Origin: JBCCMQ01 sp039026235
GTDB lineage: Bacteria; Pseudomonadota; Alphaproteobacteria; Rhodobacterales; Rhodobacteraceae
NCBI GenBank assembly: GCA_039026235.1
Contig: JBCCMQ010000008.1
Span: 62,001-126,000, forward strand
Length of the DNA stretch: 64,000 bases
Direction of reading: 5' to 3'
Part shown: piece after piece, positions 16,497 through 23,519 of the stretch
Layout of the letters: each line of letters opens with the position of its first letter
Numbering within the stretch: position 1 is the stretch's first letter
Notes under the pieces: generated by a model
The model's database searches: none
Seen by the model: only the letters and a program-made list of their open reading frames with translations
What the model was told of the DNA's origin: nothing
Made by a program: the position numbers and the translations under genes

Positions 16497-16934
16497 ATGA
16501 AATTTTCCGGCATTGCCACCTCAATCGCGCTGGTTCTTGGAACGTGTTCCGCGGCCTTTGCCCAGGACATCACTATCGAAGATCCTTTTGCCCGGGCGTC
16601 TTCGCCGGCTGCCAAAAGCGGAGCAGCCTTCATGGTGATTGCCAATGCGGGCGATGAAGACGACCGTTTGATCGCCGCCGAAAGCGATGTGGCAGCGCGG
16701 GTCGAGCTGCATACCCACATGCAGGACGCAAATGGCGTGATGCGGATGATCGAAGTCGAAGACGGTATGGCCGTTCCAGCCGGTGGCAGCCACGCGCTTG
16801 AGCGTGGTGGAGATCACGTCATGTTCATGGGTCTCACAGGTCCGTTCGTACAAGGCGAGACGGTTTCCGTCACACTGATATTTGAGAAAGCCGGCCCGAT
16901 CTCAGTCGACATTCCCATCGACCTGAACCGCTGA
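16497..16934 (+). CDS. periplasmic copper chaperone PCu(A)C
   Basis: 145 residues with a Sec signal peptide (cleaved after AAFAQ or AFA). The copper-binding set HxnMx21HxM of the PCuAC family is present: ELHTHM, MRMIEV, then GGDHVMFMGL. The ATG at 16497 is chosen because AAAGGAAG lies just upstream and the signal peptide begins there. PCuAC proteins hand Cu(I) to Sco or directly to the CuA subunit of cytochrome oxidase, which matches the preceding gene. The 187 bases that follow, before the next gene, show no further coding signal. Confidence 0.92.
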   Translation: MKFSGIATSIALVLGTCSAAFAQDITIEDPFARASSPAAKSGAAFMVIANAGDEDDRLIAAESDVAARVELHTHMQDANGVMRMIEVEDGMAVPAGGSHALERGGDHVMFMGLTGPFVQGETVSVTLIFEKAGPISVDIPIDLNR

Positions 16935-17121
16935 TCCAGCGCATTCTCATCCGTAGCTTAAATCGGGTTGGGCGGCTGTTTGCGCAAAGTACGATCACGT
17001 AGTCGCAAAGCGTGTCGATCGAAGAGCCCCCGTCCGCAACTAGCCAAAATACGAAAATGGCGGTAGTCTGACAGTATATTTGAAGTGCACATCCTATGAG
17101 TTCTGTCTTGAGGGTATAGAT

Positions 17122-17802
17122 ATGATCAGACTTTCAGCGCTCGTTTCCCTGGCGATTTTTCTGGCGACAACGGCCGTTGCATCAACGATCCCGCCCAGCT
17201 TATGCGAAAGGGATTTCTGTTTCGACGACCGCATTTTCACAATCGGTGAGTTCGGTGGCAGAACTTATGTGCACGTCGATTATGAGTTTGGAGACGAGGC
17301 CACTTTCTTCGAGGCGGCGACGGCGGCGGAGTCTATGTCCGTTGGTTCAGCCCCCGGAGACCTTGTCGACATACTGTCTTCGAACGATCAGGCCGAAGTC
17401 GAAAACGTGGTCAGTGCCTTCGGCTTGTCGAGCGACATCTGGATCGGCCTGTTCGATGCCGACGGGATGCCAATCTGGCAATGGACAACTGGCGCCGCCA
17501 GTTTTTATTCTAACTGGGCCTTTAGCGAACCGGACCTGACGAGCAACATATGCGCGGTCATAGACCCCGATCTCGGTGGGGAATGGGAATCAGAGAGCTG
17601 TACCAACACCAACAATTATCTGGTTGAGTTTGACGCTGACATCATGCTGGGCACGACTGTGGACCTGGGACTGGGCTTTGAGATCGAGTTCACCAGAGAC
17701 GGCTGGACACCGGTTGTGCATCCTATCCCGCTTCCCGGGGCGGCATTTCTGATGATTGCCGGGTTTGCATCCTTGGCTGCGGTCAGGAGAGCCAAGCGCT
17801 AA
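17122..17802 (+). CDS. exported C-type-lectin-like protein with VPLPA-CTERM sorting signal
   Basis: 226 residues. A signal peptide (MIRLSALVSLAIFLATTAVAS) precedes a domain whose second half resembles the C-type lectin fold: WIGLFDADGMPIWQWTTGA, then a Cys in NICAVIDPDLGGEWESESC, then a final strand YLVEFD. The C-terminus is IPLPGAAFLMIAGFASLAAV followed by RRAKR, the proline-rich motif, helix and arginine tail of VPLPA-CTERM proteins, which are processed by an exosortase/rhombosortase-type system at the cell surface. The start at 17122 is favoured by GAGGGT upstream. No sorting enzyme is seen in the window. It is monocistronic. Confidence 0.8.
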   Translation: MIRLSALVSLAIFLATTAVASTIPPSLCERDFCFDDRIFTIGEFGGRTYVHVDYEFGDEATFFEAATAAESMSVGSAPGDLVDILSSNDQAEVENVVSAFGLSSDIWIGLFDADGMPIWQWTTGAASFYSNWAFSEPDLTSNICAVIDPDLGGEWESESCTNTNNYLVEFDADIMLGTTVDLGLGFEIEFTRDGWTPVVHPIPLPGAAFLMIAGFASLAAVRRAKR

Positions 17803-17901
17803 ACCTCGCCGGCCGACTTCGTAAGAGCCTGCGCCTTGCGAGGCAAAGATGTCGATTGCGACGACTGAAGCCTACAAAGTGGTGTCACCACCACTAGGTC
17901 A

Positions 17902-19479
17902 ATGCGCATGCAGTCGCGTAGACATCCATCCACTTCAGCCGTCCAGCTCGTTTGGTTCAAGCGGGACCTGCGCGTTCAGGACCATCGTGTACTGGCACGG
18001 GCCGCGAAAGAAGGCGACGTCCTTCCGATTTACGTTGTCGAACCGGACCTCTGGAAACAGTCCGATATGTCCGGACGGCAGTGGGCATTCGTGCGCGAGT
18101 GCCTTGTCGACCTAAGGGACCAACTGGGCGCCTTGGGACAGCCACTGGTGGTGCGGCGTGGAGACGTGACCGACGTATTCGACGAACTCAACCGCGCATT
18201 TGGTGTTGCTGCTTTGTGGTCGCACGAAGAGACAGGCAATGACTGGACCTACAGACGCGACAAGCGCGTTGCCGATTGGTGCCGCGACAAGGGTATCGCG
18301 TGGCATGAGATCCAACAGAACGGAACCCAGCGTCGCCTGAAGAACCGGGATGGTTGGGCAAAGGCTTGGGACGCATATATGGCGGAGCCCCAGACCGAAC
18401 CGCCCCTACTACGGCCACTGTCTGATATTGCAGCCAATGACATCCCAACTTCACGTGATCTCGGCCTTGCCGAAGATTATTGCCCCGGACGTCAGGCGGG
18501 CGGGCGGGACGCGGGGCTAGAGCGTCTGGAGTCTTTTCTCCTAGAACGCGGCCGGAACTATCGGTCAGACATGTCGAGCCCGCTTGCCGGTGCGACCTCT
18601 TGTTCGCGTATTTCACCGTATCTGGCGTGGGGGTCGCTCTCGATGAGAGAGGTCGCGCAAAGGAGCTGGGCAAGGCAGCGCACGCTCAAACAAATGCCCA
18701 AGGCAAGCAGTCGCACTTGGCGCGGTTCACTGACGTCATTTTCCGGGCGGCTTCATTGGCATTGTCATTTCATCCAGAAGCTCGAAGACGAACCGCGGCT
18801 AGAGCGCGAGGATCTGCATCCCGCCTATGCCGGTTTGCGCCCGCTTGAACCGGATGCCGAACGGCTGGCCGCCTGGGCAAAGGGCGAGACCGGTTTGCCC
18901 TTTGTCGATGCTTGCATGCGTTCGCTCGCGGCGACGGGTTGGTTGAATTTTCGCATGCGGGCAATGGTCACGGCTACGGCGAGCTATCATCTTTGGCTCG
19001 ATTGGCGCAAACCGGGCGAACACCTGGCGCGGCAGTTTACCGACTATGAACCGGGTATCCACTGGCCCCAGGTTCAGATGCAATCGGGCACGACGGGCAT
19101 TAACACGGTCCGTATCTATAATCCCGTCAAGCAAGGATATGATCAGGATCCCGACGGGCAGTTTGTGCGCCGCTGGGTCCCAGAACTCGACGGCATTGAC
19201 CCCGAGCACTTGCAAGAGCCTTGGAAGGCCGCGAACGCCAGCGAGATCATGGGAAAGATCTATCCGTTCCCAATCGTTGATCACCTGGCCGCCGCGAAAG
19301 AAGCGCGCCAAAAAATCTGGGCTGTCAGACGTGGCAGTGAGTTTCGCAGCCAGGCAAAAGCCATTCAGCAAAAGCACGGGAGCCGGAAAAGCGGCATTCC
19401 CACGCGCGGCCGGAGCCCCTCGAAAAAACCAAACGGTGATCAGCTCAGTCTTGCGCTTGGTCCGGCGGGCACACCGTGA
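17902..19479 (+). CDS. cryptochrome/photolyase family protein
   Basis: 525 residues. The N-terminal antenna Rossmann domain starts VQLVWFKRDLRVQDHRVL. The C-terminal FAD-binding helical domain includes GLPFVDACMRSLAATGWLNF (an FAD-site segment), TDYEPGIHWPQVQMQSGT and GINTVRIYNPVKQGYDQDP. A basic, low-complexity tail follows residue 490. The first in-frame ATG at 17902 may be a few codons early; the conserved part begins about residue 13. The gene overlaps the next small gene by four bases (GTGA). Light-dependent DNA repair or blue-light sensing is expected. The DUF2256 neighbour is commonly found beside this cryptochrome group. Confidence 0.88.
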   Translation: MRMQSRRHPSTSAVQLVWFKRDLRVQDHRVLARAAKEGDVLPIYVVEPDLWKQSDMSGRQWAFVRECLVDLRDQLGALGQPLVVRRGDVTDVFDELNRAFGVAALWSHEETGNDWTYRRDKRVADWCRDKGIAWHEIQQNGTQRRLKNRDGWAKAWDAYMAEPQTEPPLLRPLSDIAANDIPTSRDLGLAEDYCPGRQAGGRDAGLERLESFLLERGRNYRSDMSSPLAGATSCSRISPYLAWGSLSMREVAQRSWARQRTLKQMPKASSRTWRGSLTSFSGRLHWHCHFIQKLEDEPRLEREDLHPAYAGLRPLEPDAERLAAWAKGETGLPFVDACMRSLAATGWLNFRMRAMVTATASYHLWLDWRKPGEHLARQFTDYEPGIHWPQVQMQSGTTGINTVRIYNPVKQGYDQDPDGQFVRRWVPELDGIDPEHLQEPWKAANASEIMGKIYPFPIVDHLAAAKEARQKIWAVRRGSEFRSQAKAIQQKHGSRKSGIPTRGRSPSKKPNGDQLSLALGPAGTP

Positions 19480-19631
19480 AAACGAAGCGAAAAGCCGATC
19501 TGCCGACCAAGACATGTGCGGCCTGCGCGCGCCCGTTTTCGTGGCGCAGAAAGTGGGCGAAGGTCTGGGATGAAGTGCGCTACTGCTCTGAAAGGTGCAG
19601 GCGCTCTGCCAAGTCGGGGGACCGCGCTTGA
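19476..19631 (+). CDS. small DUF2256-type zinc-binding protein
   Basis: 51 residues from a GTG that overlaps the preceding stop. Four cysteines occur as CAAC near residues 14-17 and CSERC near 37-41, around a basic, tryptophan-rich centre (FSWRRKWAKVWDEVRYC), as expected for a zinc finger of the DUF2256 family. Its stop (GCTTGA) overlaps the next start, so it is tightly coupled to both photolyase-like genes. DUF2256 proteins are found next to photolyases and cryptochromes, but their role is unknown to me; a DNA- or partner-binding accessory is a guess. Confidence 0.8.
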   Translation: MKTKRKADLPTKTCAACARPFSWRRKWAKVWDEVRYCSERCRRSAKSGDRA

Positions 19632-20881
19632 CCCAGCTCAACCTGTTTGGTGACCGTTCGCTGGCATCCGTCACATGGACGGGCGAAAGGGCGGCGGCGG
19701 TCGACCGATTGAAAACCTTCCTGCCCCGGGCCGGTCGGGACTATGCCGCCCGCCGCAACTATGATTTGGGTCGCGCAGACCGCTCGAATGTCTCTTGCCT
19801 CTCGCCCTGGATCCGCCACCGGCTACTTTTGGAAGAAGACGTGCTGCGTGCCACACTCGATCGGCATGCGCCGTCCAGTGCAGACAAGTTCGTTCAAGAG
19901 GTCTTCTGGCGGGCCTACTTTAAAGGATGGCTGCAACATCGCCCAAGTGTCTGGTTCAGCTACCGGGCTGAGATCGACCGACTTATCGAGACCCTAGAGC
20001 GTTCGCCTGAAATGAATGCTCTCTACAAAACGGCAGTCCAAGGAACCACAGGCATTGACTGCTTTGATGCCTGGGCGAAAGAGCTTGTTGAAACGGGCTA
20101 TCTCCACAACCACACCCGCATGTGGTTCGCGAGCATCTGGATATTTACCCTTCGCCTTCCCTGGCAGCTTGGCGCTGATTTTTTCTACCGAAACCTGCTC
20201 GACGGGGATCCGGCATCGAACACATTGTCCTGGCGCTGGGTGGGCGGGCTGCACACGAAAGGCAAAACCTACCTCGCCCGCAAATCGAACATCGAAAAGT
20301 ACACCGAAGGTAGATTTTCCCCCATCGGGTTGGCCGGTTCGGCGCCCGCCCTTGTCGAAGACGAACACCACGCCCTCCAGCCTAAGCCTTCCGGAATGCC
20401 TTTAGTCAGTGCCAAGCCCTTCGCACTGATCCTCACCGAAGAGGACTGCAACGCAGAAAGCCTGCCTTTGCCCGGGAAGCCCAAGGGTATCTGTAGTCTC
20501 GGCGCAACGGCGGCCCGCTCATCATTGGAGGTCGGTGCACAGGCCCAAAAATTTACCGCTGAGGCGATGGCGGACGGCCTTGATCGCGCGCGGGACCACT
20601 TTCAGTGCGACGGCCAGCAAATCGAAACCAAAGACTGGGGACCTTTCCTCGTGGACTGGGCGCAGGAACTGGGTGTCGACACAATTCTCACCGCCCAAGC
20701 GCCCATCGGACCGACACGAGAGCACATCGACGGGGCCCGCACCGCCCTGAAGAGTGCAGGAATTACCCTTGCCGAGATCGGACGCCCCTATGATGAAGCC
20801 TGTTGGACCTATGCCACCAAGGGTTTCTTCGGGCTCAAGGCCAAAATCCCGCATCTTGTAGAAAAGCTAGACCTTGGCTGA
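19628..20881 (+). CDS. FAD-binding photolyase-domain protein
   Basis: 417 residues if translation starts at the TTG at 19628, which overlaps the DUF2256 stop by four bases; an upstream GTG at 19595 is possible. Residues about 20-235 match the FAD-binding helical half of photolyases without the antenna domain: FLPRAGRDYAARRNYDLG, SPWIRHRLLLEEDVLRA, FVQEVFWRAYFKGWLQHRP, and YLHNHTRMWFASIWIF with the HNHxRM signature, then WVGGLHTKGKTYLARKSNI. The last 150 residues form a separate domain with an alternating alpha/beta pattern. DNA photolyase-like or light-sensing function is likely; the lack of an antenna domain is unusual. Confidence 0.82.
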   Translation: MTQLNLFGDRSLASVTWTGERAAAVDRLKTFLPRAGRDYAARRNYDLGRADRSNVSCLSPWIRHRLLLEEDVLRATLDRHAPSSADKFVQEVFWRAYFKGWLQHRPSVWFSYRAEIDRLIETLERSPEMNALYKTAVQGTTGIDCFDAWAKELVETGYLHNHTRMWFASIWIFTLRLPWQLGADFFYRNLLDGDPASNTLSWRWVGGLHTKGKTYLARKSNIEKYTEGRFSPIGLAGSAPALVEDEHHALQPKPSGMPLVSAKPFALILTEEDCNAESLPLPGKPKGICSLGATAARSSLEVGAQAQKFTAEAMADGLDRARDHFQCDGQQIETKDWGPFLVDWAQELGVDTILTAQAPIGPTREHIDGARTALKSAGITLAEIGRPYDEACWTYATKGFFGLKAKIPHLVEKLDLG

Positions 20882-21030
20882 GTTGGCACCCAGGGTTTTT
20901 GCACGCGACCCTTCCCCGGCCAGAGCGTGTGCAACCCGGTCGCCCGGGTCATCGCACATCGACCTTTGGGCCGGGCACAGTAAACAGGGGAAAACGGCAA
21001 AGCGTGGTCAGGCAGTTAAGTTGCAGGAAC

Positions 21031-21076
21031 TGGTGCCGCTGAAGGGACTCGAACCCCCGACCCCATCATTACGAAT
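21031..21076. repeat. left attachment site (attL), partial tRNA-Thr copy
   Basis: 46 bases identical to 31915-31960, covering the tRNA-Thr 3' half from the CCA end to the anticodon loop on the minus strand. Identity stops at 21076/31960, where the right copy continues into the intact tRNA and the left copy into element sequence. This is the orphan 3' fragment left by integration. The 149 bases before it (20882-21030) show no gene. Confidence 0.92.
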
Positions 21077-21201
21077 TAAATTTCTAGAGTTGTAGACGGT
21101 CGCAGTGCGTAGTGAAACACTGTGTTTCCTGATTGAAGTGGCTGTTTTTATTGAAATATTGCACGTGTCTAGTAGCTATCAATCGCACACAAGCGCGGTA
21201 G

Positions 21202-21224
21202 AAAAAACACCCAAACAACACCCA
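21202..21224. promoter_or_regulatory. candidate left integrase arm-binding site
   Basis: AAAAAACACCCA followed by AACAACACCCA, a tandem of the CAACACCC/ACACCCA unit. A near copy (AAAAAACACCCA then GCACAACACCCC) lies at 31845-31868 inside the right end. In the excised circle the two would flank the 46-base core, as arm-type sites do for tyrosine integrases. The site is 11 bases before the integrase start, so binding could also repress that gene. Confidence 0.5.
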
Positions 21225-21235
21225 AGGATAGCAAC

Positions 21236-22441
21236 TTGCCCAAGATTTCCATGACGATGAAGAAGATCGAAAGCCTGCCTGTCCCGAAGACTGGCCGGGT
21301 CGATTACACAGACGCGGACAACCGTGGGCTTACCCTTCGTGTCAATCACAACGGCACAAAAACATGGTCGTTGCTGTACCGTGTGGTGGGCGAGAAGCTA
21401 AACGCGAAAGGCGACCCAATACGCGGCGATCAACGGCGAATTACACTGGGTTCCTACGATTTATTGGGCTTAGCTGATGCGCGTGAAAAGGCTCGTGACA
21501 TCATGAAAATCGCCAATAGTGGTACCGACCCAAAAGAAAGTGCCCGCAGTGCGGCGCTGAGGCGGATCGACGGGACGGTCGAAAAGGTTGCAGAGGAGAT
21601 GTGCGATCTGTCGATGGTAAAGTCGATAGAACAGATGCGCCGTTACTTTCGGCTGCATATCAACCCAAGGTTTGGGCGACGACCGATGCAAGACATTACC
21701 CTTGCTGAAATCAATGAGCATTTGGATCAGTATGTTCGGGACGGGCAAGCACCGACTGCGCGAAGCATTTCAGCATACCTTCATAAGCTGTGGAAGTTCG
21801 CCCACCAGCGTGGCCGGGTCGATGTCAACATAATGCTGAGCCTTGATCGTGATGACATTGCATATGAACCACGCTCAAGGATCTTGTCTGATGAAGAACT
21901 TAAGATCGTTTGGGCAGCGACACAGAGCATGACACCCCCTTATGGCCAACTTGCTCAGTTACTAATGCTGACTGGTCTTCGAAAAAATGAAGTGTCGCAG
22001 GCCCGGTGGGACGAGGTTGATGAAACCCGCCGTGGAATAGTCGTCCCTGAAAATCGTGCCAAGAATGGTGAAACTTTGTTGGCACCTTTCTCTGATAAGG
22101 CGTGGGACATTCTTCAGTCGATGCGCGATCGTGGTGGGCCATACATCTTTTCGACGACAGGCGGTGAAAAGCCAGTATCACCCGGTGGAAGGCACTTTCC
22201 AAAGATGCTTCGCTCCGCTTGCGGCAACGACATGGAACACTTCACCCCGCATGATCTGCGCCGGACATTGCGCACAAACTTGGCTGGGCTCGGTGTGGAT
22301 GAAATCGTTTCTGAAAGGGTTATAGGTCACAAGCTGCAAGGCGTCGCCGCGGTCTACAATCGCTATCACTACACCGAAGAACGGCGTGATGCTCTCAATC
22401 GTTATGCCCAGCACTTGGAGGGTTTGATTGATGAGCAGTAA
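21236..22441 (+). CDS. tyrosine-type site-specific integrase
   Basis: 401 residues. The N-terminal DUF4102-type arm-binding domain starts MKKIESLPVPKTGRVDYTDA and has the GLTLRVNHNGTKTWSLLYRV strand pattern. The catalytic core carries the Arg of LTGLRKNEVSQARWDEV, the His-xx-Arg of HFTPHDLRRTLRTNL, the second His of VIGHKLQGV and the Tyr of AAVYNRYHY. The start is TTG at 21236, supported by AAGGA seven bases upstream; no ATG fits. It catalyses integration into and excision from tRNA-Thr. The 3' end overlaps the next gene by 11 bases. All catalytic residues appear intact, so the element may still be mobile. Confidence 0.92.
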   Translation: MPKISMTMKKIESLPVPKTGRVDYTDADNRGLTLRVNHNGTKTWSLLYRVVGEKLNAKGDPIRGDQRRITLGSYDLLGLADAREKARDIMKIANSGTDPKESARSAALRRIDGTVEKVAEEMCDLSMVKSIEQMRRYFRLHINPRFGRRPMQDITLAEINEHLDQYVRDGQAPTARSISAYLHKLWKFAHQRGRVDVNIMLSLDRDDIAYEPRSRILSDEELKIVWAATQSMTPPYGQLAQLLMLTGLRKNEVSQARWDEVDETRRGIVVPENRAKNGETLLAPFSDKAWDILQSMRDRGGPYIFSTTGGEKPVSPGGRHFPKMLRSACGNDMEHFTPHDLRRTLRTNLAGLGVDEIVSERVIGHKLQGVAAVYNRYHYTEERRDALNRYAQHLEGLIDEQ

Positions 22442-23150
22442 AGCAATAGCCGAAAAGGTTGGCTCGCCAGTGACTGTCGAAGAAGTGGAGGCGCTTATGC
22501 GCTTTGCCGGGATATTGTTCGATCAAGTTCAGAGCGACGCCAAAAAGCTGACTTCAGGGTCTGAACGTACACCCTACGACTACACGGAATACGGTAAGTA
22601 CCGCGAAGATGATCTACCGCTATTTTCCCCTCAGCCGGGCAAACGCGGGCCAAAGGAGAAACCTGTTCGTATGTTCTTGCGGCACTTCTTTCCAATCATC
22701 GAATACATGATGTCCAGCACTCATGAGCGGATCGAAGATCGAGTGGCTGTCAAAAAGGCGAACTGGTGGGTCGAAGGCGGAAAACGTGTCCATGATGGCG
22801 GAACAAAAGTGGCAGAAGAAGATCAGTTCGACGCACTCAACCAACTTGGAAAATTAGCTTTCCTTATCACTAAGGAATTCTACCCAAACGTTTCCATTGG
22901 CGGAAAAACAGATCGCTCCAAGAACCGCGACGGCGACTTTCACGCAGTTCTGCACCCTAAAGGGCTACCGTATCAACTTACCCCAAGAGAAGTTCAGCGG
23001 CTCAAGGAAATGCGTACAGTTCAGACCTTCCTAGAGGATTTGATAGCCGAACGCGGTTTGGTTGGATGCGAAGAATACTTAATGCGTGACCCGGTCCGGT
23101 GGGAAGCTGAAGTTGCTGAATTGAGGAAGCAAATACGATCCGAAAAGTGA
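22431..23150 (+). CDS. unknown protein coupled to the integrase
   Basis: 239 residues, not recognised. The ATG at 22431 has a strong GGAGGG ribosome binding site inside the integrase 3' end. The protein is hydrophilic, with a probable helical N-terminus, a central KKANWWVEGGKRVHDGGTKV segment, and an alternating charged C-terminus ending in ELRKQIRSEK. It has no signal peptide or membrane segment. Its coupling to the integrase suggests a role in integration, excision or its control, but nothing in the sequence shows the mechanism. A 14-base repeat begins at its stop codon (23150). Confidence 0.75.
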   Translation: MSSKAIAEKVGSPVTVEEVEALMRFAGILFDQVQSDAKKLTSGSERTPYDYTEYGKYREDDLPLFSPQPGKRGPKEKPVRMFLRHFFPIIEYMMSSTHERIEDRVAVKKANWWVEGGKRVHDGGTKVAEEDQFDALNQLGKLAFLITKEFYPNVSIGGKTDRSKNRDGDFHAVLHPKGLPYQLTPREVQRLKEMRTVQTFLEDLIAERGLVGCEEYLMRDPVRWEAEVAELRKQIRSEK

Positions 23151-23166
23151 ATTAATACTACCGCGA
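23150..23166. repeat. AATTAATACTACCG repeat, copy 1 (upstream of AlpA-like gene)
   Basis: AATTAATACTACCGCGA here and AATTAATACTACCGGGA at 26696-26712 differ at one position. Copy 1 is about 58 bases before the AlpA-like start and copy 2 about 33 bases before the small-terminase-like start. A shared operator or promoter element for the two transcripts is plausible. Chance similarity is not excluded. Confidence 0.4.
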
Positions 23167-23223
23167 TTATGAGCGGCTGACAGGCGTAGGTTTGTGCAGA
23201 CAACAGCACAAGGAACCTGACCA

Positions 23224-23451
23224 ATGTCGTACCATCTGATAACAAAAGAAGAAGTCCTGAAGCGGACTTCAATCAACCCCCATTCACTGCGTGGCATGTG
23301 GGAACGTAACCTATTTCCCAAACCGGTGAAGCTTAGCGCAAAGTGCATCCGCTTTGTTGAAAGCGAAGTCCAAAACTGGCTTGACGCAAAGATGATCGCA
23401 GCGGGAAAGACGATCCCCGATCAACCAACGTTGTGTGACGACAAATTGTAA
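23224..23451 (+). CDS. AlpA-like helix-turn-helix regulator / excisionase
   Basis: 75 residues with the MerR/AlpA-type fold: ITKEEVLKRTSINPHSLRGM forms the helix-turn-helix, then FPKPVKLSAKCIRFVESEV and QNWLDAKM give the wing and closing helix typical of AlpA (phage P4/CP4-57) and excisionases. It probably activates or represses element genes or directs excision. It is an independent short gene between the integrase operon and the replication gene. No SD of note apart from AAGGA about ten bases upstream. Confidence 0.82.
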   Translation: MSYHLITKEEVLKRTSINPHSLRGMWERNLFPKPVKLSAKCIRFVESEVQNWLDAKMIAAGKTIPDQPTLCDDKL

Positions 23452-23519
23452 TGGGACCGGCGTGGCCCGCCAGATACTGAGGCAAAACGCGCCCGGTCCT
23501 CCTAATCGGAGGATTGCAC

